In this document: positions 8,137 to 17,122 of the stretch, piece after piece
Position numbering within the stretch: the first letter of the stretch is position 1
How the letters are laid out: each line of letters starts with the position of its first letter
Source: an uncultured Lachnospiraceae bacterium
GTDB taxonomy: Bacteria > Bacillota > Clostridia > Lachnospirales > Lachnospiraceae
Direction of reading: 5' to 3'
DNA: 64,000 bases
Assembly (NCBI GenBank): GCA_910585005.1
Contig: CAJUCN010000001.1
Location: 186,001 to 250,000 of the forward strand
Made by a program: the position numbers and the translations under genes
The notes under the pieces: model-generated
Databases searched by the model: none
Told to the model about the DNA's origin: nothing
Seen by the model: only the letters and a program-made list of their open reading frames with translations

Positions 8137-8881
8137 ATTCTTCTTGATTTTTGCTTCTGACATACTCAAGTAATATCTGCGGATGCATAAACTTTAAATC
8201 ATTAAACGCAAAGTGATAATCCATGTTTTTTATAATATCATCGTCACTAATAGAATACATATCTTTCTTATGCATCTCCACGACATCAGAAACAATTACT
8301 AAACCAGTACCATATATACTACGCAAATCACTTGTCATAATAATATCTATATCATCATATTTTTTTGTTTTTCGCAGTCCAAGTACCTGCAAGACTGCTC
8401 CGCTTACAATACATACTTTTTCTCTTGGAATGTTGTTCTTTAACAAGGCTCTCTTCAGATTATCCAAATTTTTTAAGAACTCTTCATCTTCAATATGAAC
8501 GCCAAGATTCTGATATTCTATCGTATTTCTTGACAAATATTCACAGGCAGGAAGCTTACCCGATTTGTCCTTTGGCAAATCCCCAATAATAGGAAAAATC
8601 CTGTCCGGCTCAATAGGAACAATAATTTGTTCTTCCCGGATACCCATTTCAAGCAGTTGCTTTTTAATGATTTCAACGGCTTTAAAAACCCCTATCGCTA
8701 TATAATCAAAATCTTGTTCAAAAATTTCTGTCGGTGAAATAATCTTCTTACTCTCACAGTAACTACCCCAATTGTCGCAAGTATTATCTGTAAAGGCAAT
8801 AATTTCGTTTCCTTCTACCATAAGCTTATGCATAGCTTTAATCCCAACGCCACCGCATCCAAATATTATTATTCGTTTCAT
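8057..8881 (-). CDS. Rossmann-like module plus nucleotidyltransferase-like domain protein
   Basis: A 274-residue protein. Residues 1-95 form a PglD-N-like Rossmann module: MKRIIIFGCGGVGIKAMHKL with a glycine-rich loop, then IIAFTDN at the end of the second strand. The second half contains VSGAVLQVLGLR, then KKYDDIDIIM, which resembles the GS...DxD pattern of the nucleotidyltransferase fold, so it might transfer a nucleotide or recognise a sugar nucleotide. I do not recognise the family. The ATG at 8881 is chosen because it overlaps the previous stop as ATGA; the longer frame to 8932 lies inside the previous gene. Its tail overlaps the FkbM start and was duplicated (see the repeats). Confidence 0.65.
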   Translation of the reverse strand: MKRIIIFGCGGVGIKAMHKLMVEGNEIIAFTDNTCDNWGSYCESKKIISPTEIFEQDFDYIAIGVFKAVEIIKKQLLEMGIREEQIIVPIEPDRIFPIIGDLPKDKSGKLPACEYLSRNTIEYQNLGVHIEDEEFLKNLDNLKRALLKNNIPREKVCIVSGAVLQVLGLRKTKKYDDIDIIMTSDLRSIYGTGLVIVSDVVEMHKKDMYSISDDDIIKNMDYHFAFNDLKFMHPQILLEYVRSKNQEEYELLKTVKFALGRGGKEDESIGKFTS

Positions 8882-10413
8882 ACCAGCCTTTCCTTGATAT
8901 AAACCTGAACCTTTTTGCTTCTGTTTTTGCAATAAAACTCATTTAAAATGCATACAAACCGAAACCCGCATCTTTCCAAATAATCCATAATATTTTCTTT
9001 TACATCAATACAAATAATACATTCTATTTCACCGTTTTCAACTAATTCTTTTTCTCGAAAATCATGATCAAATATCAATACTCTACAATCGGGGCAGTCC
9101 TGCTCAGTTACTTCATTTATTTCCTGATAAAATAACTTATCCAAAAAAGTAGTAAACACATTGTTCGAACGTTTTATTCTGTTTACTTTAAATCCACATG
9201 CGTCCAAATATCTACTGCATGCGCCTTCATCCTCCAAATCGCATAAAATAGAATAATAATCCTTAATTTGCTTTAACCCTTCCCTGTCCGTAAGATCATA
9301 TCCATTTACCTTTATCTTTGCTTGAAAAAATGAATTGTAAATCAGATATTCCGCAATTGGGAAAAGCACCAATCTATAGTAATCCACATTGTCTGCTCTC
9401 ATATCTTTAAAATATGGGTGTGGAACCGGAACTACCGTTTTTACAATATGTTCTTTTTCCATGTACTCTTGAAGTAATAAAAATGTCTCTTTGTTTAGCC
9501 AATGTTCATAATGATCTAATTTCAGTCTAACCGGAATATGCCTATATCCTTTTGCAGCTAAAAACACTACCCTATTCCGTCCACCATGCACCATATAGAA
9601 TTTTCCTTTATCGCCAGCTTCTACCCAAGGCGCATTCTTCATAAAAAAGTCAAATTTATAATCTGAAATTTCCTGCATATTAGCAAAAGATTTCCATCTG
9701 GATTCAACCCAGCTAGCCTTTAGTTCTTCTGTAATTTGCACCTGATTTCTGTATGCCCATTCAGAAGCATAGTTATAAAAGTCATTCAAAACATCCTTTT
9801 CTTTCCTATTTTTATTACCGATAAATAATTTGTACAAATTAACCAATGGAAAAAAGATCGCCATACTGATATTTTCATACGCATCTGCTTTTTTATAATT
9901 AAATATTAATTCTAAAGGCATCCAGGCAAGTACTTCCTTGTCTGTATTCTGTGAAATCATGAAACAATCCTTATAATACATCTTATAATTCAATTTGACT
10001 TTTGCCAAAATCTGTTCCTTGGGAAAAATCAAATCTCCCAATATAGTATCATAAACCATGCTGATTTTTTCTAATTTTTCATCAGAATATCCTTTTAATA
10101 TAGGCAATGGCTTGTATACACATTGATCAAACCCCATTTCAGCAAGTTTATATGCAATATCCGTATGCTCAAATACATTCTTGATCGTTAATATAATAAC
10201 AATGTCATTCGCTTCTGGTATAAGTTCCGCCATTGTATTGAAATCCCAAACTTTTTCTCCTCGGACATTCCCCAATGTAACAGCCCTCTGATCTAAAAAA
10301 CCCTTTAAACAGTAGCCATTTTCCTTAAATACTTTAATCAGTTTTAATCCGTTTCCGCCGACACCATAAATTAAATATTTTTTTTCTTTATCAATCCTAA
10401 AATTTTCTTCCAT
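8878..10413 (-). CDS. three-domain protein with Rossmann-like and ParB/sulfiredoxin-like motifs
   Basis: A 511-residue protein, paralogous to the next gene upstream. Residues 11-105 are the recurring Rossmann-like module (YLIYGVGGNGLKLIKVF). Around 268-297, GKFYMVHGGRNRVVFLAAKG then YRHIPVRL fits the ParB/sulfiredoxin signature (a short strand, GxxR-type helix, then G...IPV). In other systems that fold binds CTP or ATP and includes free-serine kinases. The C-terminal ~130 residues look like a degenerate methyltransferase-like fold. No transmembrane segment is seen. The function is unknown; a nucleotide-dependent step on an amino-acid or sugar substituent of the glycan is only an inference. 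Its stop overlaps the next start (ATGA). Confidence 0.65.
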   Translation of the reverse strand: MEENFRIDKEKKYLIYGVGGNGLKLIKVFKENGYCLKGFLDQRAVTLGNVRGEKVWDFNTMAELIPEANDIVIILTIKNVFEHTDIAYKLAEMGFDQCVYKPLPILKGYSDEKLEKISMVYDTILGDLIFPKEQILAKVKLNYKMYYKDCFMISQNTDKEVLAWMPLELIFNYKKADAYENISMAIFFPLVNLYKLFIGNKNRKEKDVLNDFYNYASEWAYRNQVQITEELKASWVESRWKSFANMQEISDYKFDFFMKNAPWVEAGDKGKFYMVHGGRNRVVFLAAKGYRHIPVRLKLDHYEHWLNKETFLLLQEYMEKEHIVKTVVPVPHPYFKDMRADNVDYYRLVLFPIAEYLIYNSFFQAKIKVNGYDLTDREGLKQIKDYYSILCDLEDEGACSRYLDACGFKVNRIKRSNNVFTTFLDKLFYQEINEVTEQDCPDCRVLIFDHDFREKELVENGEIECIICIDVKENIMDYLERCGFRFVCILNEFYCKNRSKKVQVYIKERLV

Positions 10414-10434
10414 TCCTCACCTGTCAGCTTTGTT

Positions 10435-11898
10435 TTACATTTCAAATACGCCAATTTCTAACATTTTTCCTTGAAATACTTTTCTCTGTAAGACTGTGTA
10501 ATGATTCATCTTTGTATTATTTAATATCATTTCCTGAAAAGTATCATCTTCCACATAAAATTCAGAAAATAATTTTCCCGAAAACATCTCCAAACAGCCC
10601 GTTTCCAACAAAAACAATGTATGAAGCATTCCAAATAAAATATCTGCTTTCTTGCACTCCAGTCTTAAACGATCTATATTATCTATTACCTCTATGTTTT
10701 CCACATGGAGCAGAGCGAAGAACTTTTCTGCTAATCCGCGTATTTTTTCTTCATTATCAAAAAACGTTACTTTATCTGCACACATCCTTTTCGCAACGCG
10801 CGCAAAATACCCTTCATATTGACTTGCATCGACCACCTTCACGCCTTTCAGTCTAACTGATCCTAAATATTGCAAAATACCACCTAATATTGTCTTCCCC
10901 CATTCTTCACGCAAGTAAGGAAAACTTACAAAGTCAGGATGCGGAACCGGCACATATGTGTTCCTGATTTCATTCTTTTCTATGTATGCTATTGTCTCAA
11001 TCAAACAATCCTTGTTCTCCCATACTTTGTAATCTTCTCCGCTTACCTTTACGGGATAGAAAACATAACCTTGGTGCTGTAAAAAAATTGTTCTATGACA
11101 ACCGCCTATAATATTAAAATATCCTTTTTCATTCCATATGACTTCTGGAGCGCCTTCCCAAAAAAAATCTAAACCACTCATTATCTCTTTTTTTAACAGT
11201 GAAAATAGCTTTTCTCTATCTTTTATCATAAAAAAAGCCTTCTCTGAGTTAGGCTCAACATTAAATATTGAAAAGTAAGCATTGCATTCATTTCTATATC
11301 CATCCAAATAGTCAAATAAATTGTGATACCAATAATAGCTATTTAAGTTGACATCAATCCCATTATTTACAGTATGAACCTTTGAAATGTCTCCCCGCCA
11401 TCGGCTTTTATCTTCTGAATACAATATTTCCTGCCCAATCCATATCAATTTTCCTTTTTCTTCCTGACGTATTATCGCATTATCATTCCATTGATACTTT
11501 CTATATAAACAATATTTTTCAACCTCATTTCCAACATCCAATCCACTTAATGCCCTATTATACAAATTGGTCAATCTAATCTTTTCTGCATGAGATACTG
11601 CATGTCTCATTGGCAAAAAAACAATCTTTTCAAAGCCTAGTGAATATAATCCCTCTGCAACATCGTAATGCTCCATGCCTGCATTTAAACAAATAATAAC
11701 AATGACATCCGCCTTTTTCGCTGAATTCAGCTCTTTTGCATCAGGTAAAAATACCGGAACATCTTCATACATGCCTTGGACTTGCTTATCCAACAAAGCA
11801 ATGACACAAACGCCATTCGCTTTTAATTTTTGCAGGGTAGCTTTTCCTAATTCCCCATTACCATATAAAATATAATTATACCCTAAAGGCGTATGCAT
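10435..11898 (-). CDS. three-domain protein: Rossmann-like, ParB/sulfiredoxin-like, methyltransferase-like
   Basis: A 487-residue tandem paralog of the preceding entry with the same order of parts. Residues 8-95 carry YILYGNGELGKATLQKL. GYFNIIGGCHRTIFLQHQGY (259-278) then VFYPVKV fits the ParB/sulfiredoxin pattern, here with a GxHR that is closer to the classical one. A better-preserved C-terminal methyltransferase-like part follows: VVDASQYEGYFARVAKRM, then VTFFDNEE, as in SAM-binding motifs I and II. It directly follows the carrier-protein gene, 22 bases downstream, with GAGG seven bases before ATG. It might modify whatever is loaded on the carrier, but this is inference and I know of no characterised homolog. 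Confidence 0.65.
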   Translation of the reverse strand: MHTPLGYNYILYGNGELGKATLQKLKANGVCVIALLDKQVQGMYEDVPVFLPDAKELNSAKKADVIVIICLNAGMEHYDVAEGLYSLGFEKIVFLPMRHAVSHAEKIRLTNLYNRALSGLDVGNEVEKYCLYRKYQWNDNAIIRQEEKGKLIWIGQEILYSEDKSRWRGDISKVHTVNNGIDVNLNSYYWYHNLFDYLDGYRNECNAYFSIFNVEPNSEKAFFMIKDREKLFSLLKKEIMSGLDFFWEGAPEVIWNEKGYFNIIGGCHRTIFLQHQGYVFYPVKVSGEDYKVWENKDCLIETIAYIEKNEIRNTYVPVPHPDFVSFPYLREEWGKTILGGILQYLGSVRLKGVKVVDASQYEGYFARVAKRMCADKVTFFDNEEKIRGLAEKFFALLHVENIEVIDNIDRLRLECKKADILFGMLHTLFLLETGCLEMFSGKLFSEFYVEDDTFQEMILNNTKMNHYTVLQRKVFQGKMLEIGVFEM

Positions 11899-11920
11899 TG
11901 TTTATCCTCTTCTTCCTTAA

Positions 11921-12163
11921 CTACACAGTTCTTTCTTCGGCACACTTTTGCAGCATTGCGTTAATAAGTTTTACTGTCTTAAAGTTCTCAGGTAAAACTA
12001 ATTTTTCATCTACATATATACCAAATTTGTCTTCTAGCTGAGTAACTAAGAAAATAGTCGAAAGCGAATCTAATATTTCAGATTCAATCAATTCCGTATC
12101 TTCTTCTATATCAATATAAGGATTAATTTCTTTTAATATTTCTATAATTTCGTTAATATACAT
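11921..12163 (-). CDS. acyl/peptidyl carrier protein
   Basis: An 80-residue four-helix carrier protein. SEILDSLSTIFLVTQLEDKF contains the DSL motif whose serine receives the 4'-phosphopantetheine arm. Length and motif fit DltC-like or ACP/PCP single-domain carriers. I start at ATG 12163 because AAGGAG lies five bases upstream; the longer reading to 12184 has no such site. It sits two genes downstream of an adenylation enzyme, which is the natural loading partner. The cargo is probably an amino or carboxylic acid destined for the glycan. No phosphopantetheinyl transferase is present in the window, so the housekeeping one would be needed. Confidence 0.88.
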   Translation of the reverse strand: MYINEIIEILKEINPYIDIEEDTELIESEILDSLSTIFLVTQLEDKFGIYVDEKLVLPENFKTVKLINAMLQKCAEERTV

Positions 12164-12184
12164 TTCTGCTCCTTTTTTGCACAA

Positions 12185-13348
12185 TTAAACGGCATACATT
12201 ACCGTTTTTGAATCTCCAAATATTTCTTTCTGCCGTAAATAGAATGAATAATCACTGCGGACCGCACGCAAAAAATTTATAACACCTAATACATTTTCCG
12301 GTTTTACTCCATGCTCCATGATAATGATTGGTTTACATCTCTCTATTATTTTTTTGCTCCCTCTTAATATTTGAAAATCCGCTGCAAGTGCATTAATTTT
12401 AATAATAGTCGGACATTCTCCCTGCAATAAATTATCAAGCGTTTCTACTTGTATTTCTTCCTTCCCATATACCCCCCCCTTTTTCTCCATGGTAAACTTT
12501 GTATCATTATCAATCGCATTATCTATACTCCTGAATAAATTGGGACTGTCATAATTTATTTCACTATTATCCGTGATGGAATAAAAATTTAATTTGTCTT
12601 TCTCTGACCACAATGCCTGATTAAAAAGTGTAACCCGATCCACGCGTCCATACCTTATAAAATTATGCAAGGAATCATAATTCCCTCTATCAGCTTCAAA
12701 CGCATATATATATTTATACTTTCCCCCACAATATTCCAAATATTTTAAAATAGTATCGCCTGTATAAGCCCCAATATCAATATAAACCGAGTCAGCTCTC
12801 CCCCCAATAATTGCTTCATCAAAAAAAGTATTTCCTTCCGTCATTTGATATAAGTCAAACATATCTCCAGTTAATTTATAATTCAAATTCAGTTCAAACA
12901 ATTTTCGAGATGTATCATCTGCAAATTTTTCATAAACGTCTTGAAAATTATTAAAATTATTATCTATATCTTTTGATGGTATCAAAAAATTATCCACTTT
13001 AAAAGGATTGCAAAACTGAAAAATACTATGTCCCTCTCCTTTTTGGCGCAGCATCTGATTCGTCTCAATTGCATTACGAATTGACATTGTTAACAAAATA
13101 ACATATTCTTCAAAATTACTTTTAACCTCATCGTAGCTGATTATTTCAAATGATTTCCCTTTAAAACTTATTGATCTTCCCCAGAGTTCCGAATTATTAT
13201 CACAAATCACAGTCGGTCTAATATCCATAGTATCCAAAAGGACAAGAGCCTGCCTAAGCTTGCCTCCAGCACCAAAGCAAACAATATTTTTATTTTTTTT
13301 TAGGTTTTCAAAATATTTTTCTGAACAAATATATTCCAATTGTGACAT
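12185..13348 (-). CDS. FkbM-family methyltransferase with N-terminal Rossmann-like module
   Basis: A 387-residue fusion. Residues 19-110 repeat the operon's Rossmann-like module (NIVCFGAGGKLRQALVLL, then VICDNN). From ~170 comes an FkbM methyltransferase: SVYIDIGAYTGDTILKYLEY is the SAM loop, YIYAFEADRGNYDSL motif II, and the expected late segment contains PTIIKINALAADFQIL. The usual DVEG is replaced by NALAAD, so activity is less certain than in the FkbM protein at 7201. Start and previous stop overlap as TAATG, with AAGGAG upstream. An in-frame eight-G tract (12472-12479) encodes KKGGVYG. It is embedded between the adenylation and carrier genes, so its target may be the carrier-bound or attached group. 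Confidence 0.75.
   Translation of the reverse strand: MSQLEYICSEKYFENLKKNKNIVCFGAGGKLRQALVLLDTMDIRPTVICDNNSELWGRSISFKGKSFEIISYDEVKSNFEEYVILLTMSIRNAIETNQMLRQKGEGHSIFQFCNPFKVDNFLIPSKDIDNNFNNFQDVYEKFADDTSRKLFELNLNYKLTGDMFDLYQMTEGNTFFDEAIIGGRADSVYIDIGAYTGDTILKYLEYCGGKYKYIYAFEADRGNYDSLHNFIRYGRVDRVTLFNQALWSEKDKLNFYSITDNSEINYDSPNLFRSIDNAIDNDTKFTMEKKGGVYGKEEIQVETLDNLLQGECPTIIKINALAADFQILRGSKKIIERCKPIIIMEHGVKPENVLGVINFLRAVRSDYSFYLRQKEIFGDSKTVMYAV
12472..12479 (-). repeat. poly-G(8) tract, in frame
   Basis: Eight G on the coding strand inside the FkbM/Rossmann fusion gene. The frame is open at this length; a change of one base would truncate the methyltransferase domain. Confidence 0.7.
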
Positions 13349-14850
13349 TACATCAACTCCTTCAATTTCACTCTATCGATTTTTCCATTAACATTCAACG
13401 GAAATTTTTCTATTTTGCATATTATTGCAGGTAACATGTACTTAGGTACTTTTTTTGCCATACAGGCATAGACCTCTTTCTCCGTTAAAGTTTCCTCTCC
13501 TACATAAAATAAAACTATTTTTTTCTTTTCGGTATTGTATAGTGCACAACTTTGGTAGACACCCGATATGGATGATGCTGCAATTTCTATTTCACCCAAT
13601 TCAATTCTATGTCCCTGATGCTTAATTTGAAAATCTTTTCTACATACATAAACTAATTCGCCAAATTCATTATACTTTACCAAATCGCCTGTTCTATATA
13701 TTGTATCATAAAAGCATTTGTTTAATGGGTTCTGAATAAAAGCATTATCTGTTTTCTCAAAATCTCTATAATATCCCAATGACAGGCAGCTTCCACGCAC
13801 ACACAACTCACCAATTTCCCCTTCTTTTACTAATATGTTCTCTTCATTTATAACAATAATCTGCGTGTTTTCGCACGCCTTACCTATAGGCAAAGGTTCA
13901 TCATCTTGAAATTCCCGATCAACAATATAATATGCACATACATCAGTAATTTCGGTAGGGCCATATAAGTTTGCATATAACAAATCGGGATAAAGCTTTC
14001 TCCAAATATTAAGTTGCTTATTAGGCATTACTTCCCCACAAAATAATACCTTTTCCAAATATAGCAGCCTCTCCTTTTCCAGTACTCCCGAATTCGCAAC
14101 ACCTATCAAAGCAGAAGGAACCCAAAAAATTGTGTTGATCTTATTTTCATTAAGATATTTACATAGTCTATTGGGAAATACAAAAAAATCTTCCGGAATA
14201 ATAACCATAGTAGATGCATTTTTTAGGGTTGAATAAATATCTAAAATAGAATTGTCAAAGTAAAATGGAGCCTGTTCCCCAAAAACAGTTTGATCATCAA
14301 ACCCAAATTTGTTATGTAGCCACTCTGTATAATCAATGATACTTCTATGGTTTATCGCAACTCCTTTGGGAATCCCTGTGGATCCGGATGTAAACAAAAC
14401 ATACACAGGGTCTATATCCAATACATTGGAAAGATGCCGCATTAATTCCCCTTCATCAAAAGAGCTATCTTTACCGGCCTCGTAATCAATGTTTATCCAC
14501 CTTTCCCTGTCGTTTATCTGCCCGCTTTGACTAATAACTGCAATAGGCTCTAATACTTCTAAAATTTTTTCAATCCTTTCTCTTGGAGATTTTTTATCAA
14601 TTGGAACATAAAAGTTACCGCTATATAAAATTCCCATAAAGGCGACAATGCAATCAATACCTTTATCCATATACACCGCTATCGGCTTGTTATATATTTC
14701 ACCACATTCTGACAGTATATGACTTGCCAATTGCATTGCATATGTGTTAATTTGAGAAAATGTCATTCTTTTATTTTCATCTATAACTGCAATTTTTTCC
14801 GGATATTCATTTGCCGACTTTCTCAAATACTCCAATACATTTGTTGTCAT
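13348..14850 (-). CDS. AMP-forming adenylation enzyme, DltA/NRPS-like
   Basis: A 500-residue stand-alone adenylation domain, the usual length of D-alanine--carrier ligase DltA. It activates a carboxylic acid as an acyl-AMP and loads it on a carrier thiol. Core motifs are in order: YVLFTSGSTGIPKGVAINH (P-loop), NLYGPTEITD, YRTGDLV, KDFQIKHQGHRIELGEIE (hinge), and C-terminal NGKIDRVKL with the catalytic lysine. The substrate pocket cannot be read reliably by eye; an amino acid is the likeliest because the nearest forms are DltA and NRPS domains. The TAG of the upstream SGNH-like gene ends three bases before this ATG, and its own stop overlaps the next start. It forms a module with the carrier at 11921 and the DltD-like protein at 14853. 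Confidence 0.88.
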   Translation of the reverse strand: MTTNVLEYLRKSANEYPEKIAVIDENKRMTFSQINTYAMQLASHILSECGEIYNKPIAVYMDKGIDCIVAFMGILYSGNFYVPIDKKSPRERIEKILEVLEPIAVISQSGQINDRERWINIDYEAGKDSSFDEGELMRHLSNVLDIDPVYVLFTSGSTGIPKGVAINHRSIIDYTEWLHNKFGFDDQTVFGEQAPFYFDNSILDIYSTLKNASTMVIIPEDFFVFPNRLCKYLNENKINTIFWVPSALIGVANSGVLEKERLLYLEKVLFCGEVMPNKQLNIWRKLYPDLLYANLYGPTEITDVCAYYIVDREFQDDEPLPIGKACENTQIIVINEENILVKEGEIGELCVRGSCLSLGYYRDFEKTDNAFIQNPLNKCFYDTIYRTGDLVKYNEFGELVYVCRKDFQIKHQGHRIELGEIEIAASSISGVYQSCALYNTEKKKIVLFYVGEETLTEKEVYACMAKKVPKYMLPAIICKIEKFPLNVNGKIDRVKLKELM

Positions 14851-14852
14851 TT

Positions 14853-16061
14853 CTACCTGCTCCTGTTCAACTCTTCAATCAACTTTTCAACAACTATTTT
14901 TCTTCCTTCATAATTTGCCGTTTCATCAATTGTATGAATATCTGCAAATTGGCTATCTTTTAAAGCATAGCTTAAATCTAATAGTGATATGCCATGAGAA
15001 CCCACTATTTCTTTTAAATAAATCACATTTTTATTATAAATTTCAGTAAATTTTTCGCCAAATAAGCTGATTGCATACATATAATTTGCCGGCGGAATAA
15101 AGACTATGGGCTTTATGTCGTTTTTTTTGCATAATTCCAATAGCTTTTCCAAATATACTATACATTCATTATCCCTTTTTAATGTATACATATAGTTCAT
15201 TTTAATAACAATTCTGTCATTTCTTTCTTTAGCGCTTGTATTAAAATCTGAACCGGCAGATGTAAAGTAGTCCATTCTGAAATCAGAAAATCTCTTATTA
15301 GTTATATCTGCATATTCCCGCAGTTCTTCTTCACTATCCCCGACTGTTTCACTAATTAATTGAATTAATTTAGCATGTTGTGAACGAGGCAATAAATGTT
15401 GTTTTCCCGTAAACGTTTCAAAATTTGCCATTATCAACAGTTTTTTAGGTTTGCTTATATTATCAATATGCGCTTTAAATATATTGTAAAATGCCCTCAT
15501 TCCCATCGCGTGTATAGCAAGCACTTTTATATGCTCTTTACCTAATTTTTCTTCCAACATTTCACTTAAATTCAGATAATTTTCATCTTCAATGGAAATA
15601 TCCGTCAATCCACAATCTCCCATGGCAATCACATCAAAATTACCTTTTCGAGAAAAATTCTTAACAAATTCTTCGTTTAAATGATTTTCTACAAAAAAAT
15701 AATTTTCATCTTTAACAAATCCGCTCTTTTCTAATTGTTCCATTAAACTGTAACCATTTTCAACAGAGATAATTACATTGACTTCATTCTTCATTCTTAC
15801 AATTTCTTCATATGGAACAATGGGAAATTCATTTATATATCCACCAACTTTCATATCATTATTGTCCGTAAAAACAATATCTTTATACCCCTTCACAGAC
15901 AACCAGATGGAAAATATAGTTCCTCTAATCCCCGCGCCAAAAATGACAATTCTTTTCCCCTTAAGCTTTTCTTCATTTCTTTCTATACATTCAAAAAGAG
16001 CATTATAATCATATTTTCCTACCGTCGTAACTGGCCATGCGAAATTTCTGATTTCATTCAT
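14853..16061 (-). CDS. Rossmann-like module plus SGNH/DltD-like hydrolase-fold protein
   Basis: A 402-residue protein. Residues 36-125 form the shared Rossmann-like module (KRIVIFGAGIRGTIFSIWL, then IVFTDNND). Residues ~143-402 look like an SGNH-fold domain related to DltD: VIAMGDCGLTDI sits where block I GDS lies, and the C-terminal ADIHTIDETANYEGRKIV resembles DltD's D..H block. If so, the nucleophile position reads Cys or is shifted, which is unusual. Unlike DltD it has no N-terminal membrane anchor. ATG 16061 is chosen (AGGAGG seven bases upstream). With the adjacent adenylation and carrier genes it suggests transfer of an activated acyl or aminoacyl group to the sugar, in the cytoplasm; this is inference. 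Confidence 0.65.
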   Translation of the reverse strand: MNEIRNFAWPVTTVGKYDYNALFECIERNEEKLKGKRIVIFGAGIRGTIFSIWLSVKGYKDIVFTDNNDMKVGGYINEFPIVPYEEIVRMKNEVNVIISVENGYSLMEQLEKSGFVKDENYFFVENHLNEEFVKNFSRKGNFDVIAMGDCGLTDISIEDENYLNLSEMLEEKLGKEHIKVLAIHAMGMRAFYNIFKAHIDNISKPKKLLIMANFETFTGKQHLLPRSQHAKLIQLISETVGDSEEELREYADITNKRFSDFRMDYFTSAGSDFNTSAKERNDRIVIKMNYMYTLKRDNECIVYLEKLLELCKKNDIKPIVFIPPANYMYAISLFGEKFTEIYNKNVIYLKEIVGSHGISLLDLSYALKDSQFADIHTIDETANYEGRKIVVEKLIEELNRSR

Positions 16062-16063
16062 CA

Positions 16064-17089
16064 CTAATCCTCCTTGATGGATTGTTCTTGTATTCTCTCT
16101 AATATTTCCTTTTCGTAACCGTCTACCATATCATTTTCCGTCAAAACAGTGTTTTGGGGAATATAACAATTGTTGCACACAGCATTGCAGTCTCTTGTAT
16201 TCCGCAACTGCTCTATAAGAAAATCCCTTCTTTCTTTGCTCATCCAACATTCTTTTAATGTATTATTGTTAATGTTTCCTAATAGCATTGGCGGGATAAT
16301 GTTTGTACATGGAAAAATAGTTCCATCAGGCAAAACATTAATGGTATAAAACATGAGGGGACATACACGTTGTCTCTTATAGTCCACTCCATATTTATTA
16401 TTTGTTTTATTTTTTTCATTGTTTTCTTCCACATCCCATAAAGGCACTACTGTTTCAATAAATACCCGATCAGCTATTGGTGAAAATCTTTCATAAAAAA
16501 ATTCTTCCTCGCCTTCATTAAGCGCTGCGTCAACTATTTTTATGCAAATAGTTGTATTCCGTTTTTCATGATATAAAAATTTGATATTATTGTAAAAGTC
16601 GTCATAATTAATATCTACACCACATATTTCCTTATACTTTTGGGCATTCATCCCTTGCAAAGAAATTACCATTCGATCTAGCCCACTATTGATAATTTTT
16701 TTACTTAAATTCTTATTCAAGAAGGAAGCATTTGTATGAATTTCCACAGAATCAGCAACATCTTTTTCCTTGGCATATGCTACGAATTCGGCAAATTCAG
16801 GATGCGCTAAAGATTCTCCATTATGTGATAATGAAAATCGTTTAATTCTTCCATCAAACTCCAAAGATTGATCAACAATCTTCTTAAAAACTTCTTTTTT
16901 CATCAATTGATTGTGACCATAATATTTTTCTTGTTTTCTCATGCCCCGGAAACAGTAGTTACATTTAAAGTTGCAAACGTCACTGATATCGGCCATAACT
17001 GTGAATGGAGTAGCTAGTGGCAAAACTTTACCCAAGCACTTTCGATCTTCATTATAAGATGGTTTGATTTTTTCATTAAAATTGTTCAT
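16064..17089 (-). CDS. radical SAM/SPASM-domain protein
   Basis: A 341-residue radical SAM enzyme. CNFKCNYCFRG carries the CX3CX2C cluster motif. A SPASM-like region follows with VCPLMFYTINVLPDGTIFPC and CNAVCNNCYIP, binding auxiliary clusters. SPASM enzymes include peptide and sugar modifiers and dehydrogenases. I chose ATG 17089 (GGAAAGAG upstream) over a GTG at 17122 that starts right after the preceding stop. It sits between the CDP-glucose pyrophosphorylase and the DltD-like gene, so a nucleotide-sugar or carrier-bound substrate is possible. The reaction is unknown. Confidence 0.82.
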   Translation of the reverse strand: MNNFNEKIKPSYNEDRKCLGKVLPLATPFTVMADISDVCNFKCNYCFRGMRKQEKYYGHNQLMKKEVFKKIVDQSLEFDGRIKRFSLSHNGESLAHPEFAEFVAYAKEKDVADSVEIHTNASFLNKNLSKKIINSGLDRMVISLQGMNAQKYKEICGVDINYDDFYNNIKFLYHEKRNTTICIKIVDAALNEGEEEFFYERFSPIADRVFIETVVPLWDVEENNEKNKTNNKYGVDYKRQRVCPLMFYTINVLPDGTIFPCTNIIPPMLLGNINNNTLKECWMSKERRDFLIEQLRNTRDCNAVCNNCYIPQNTVLTENDMVDGYEKEILERIQEQSIKED

Positions 17090-17122
17090 TGTTCGTTCTC
17101 TTTCCACAAATTTGACATTCAC

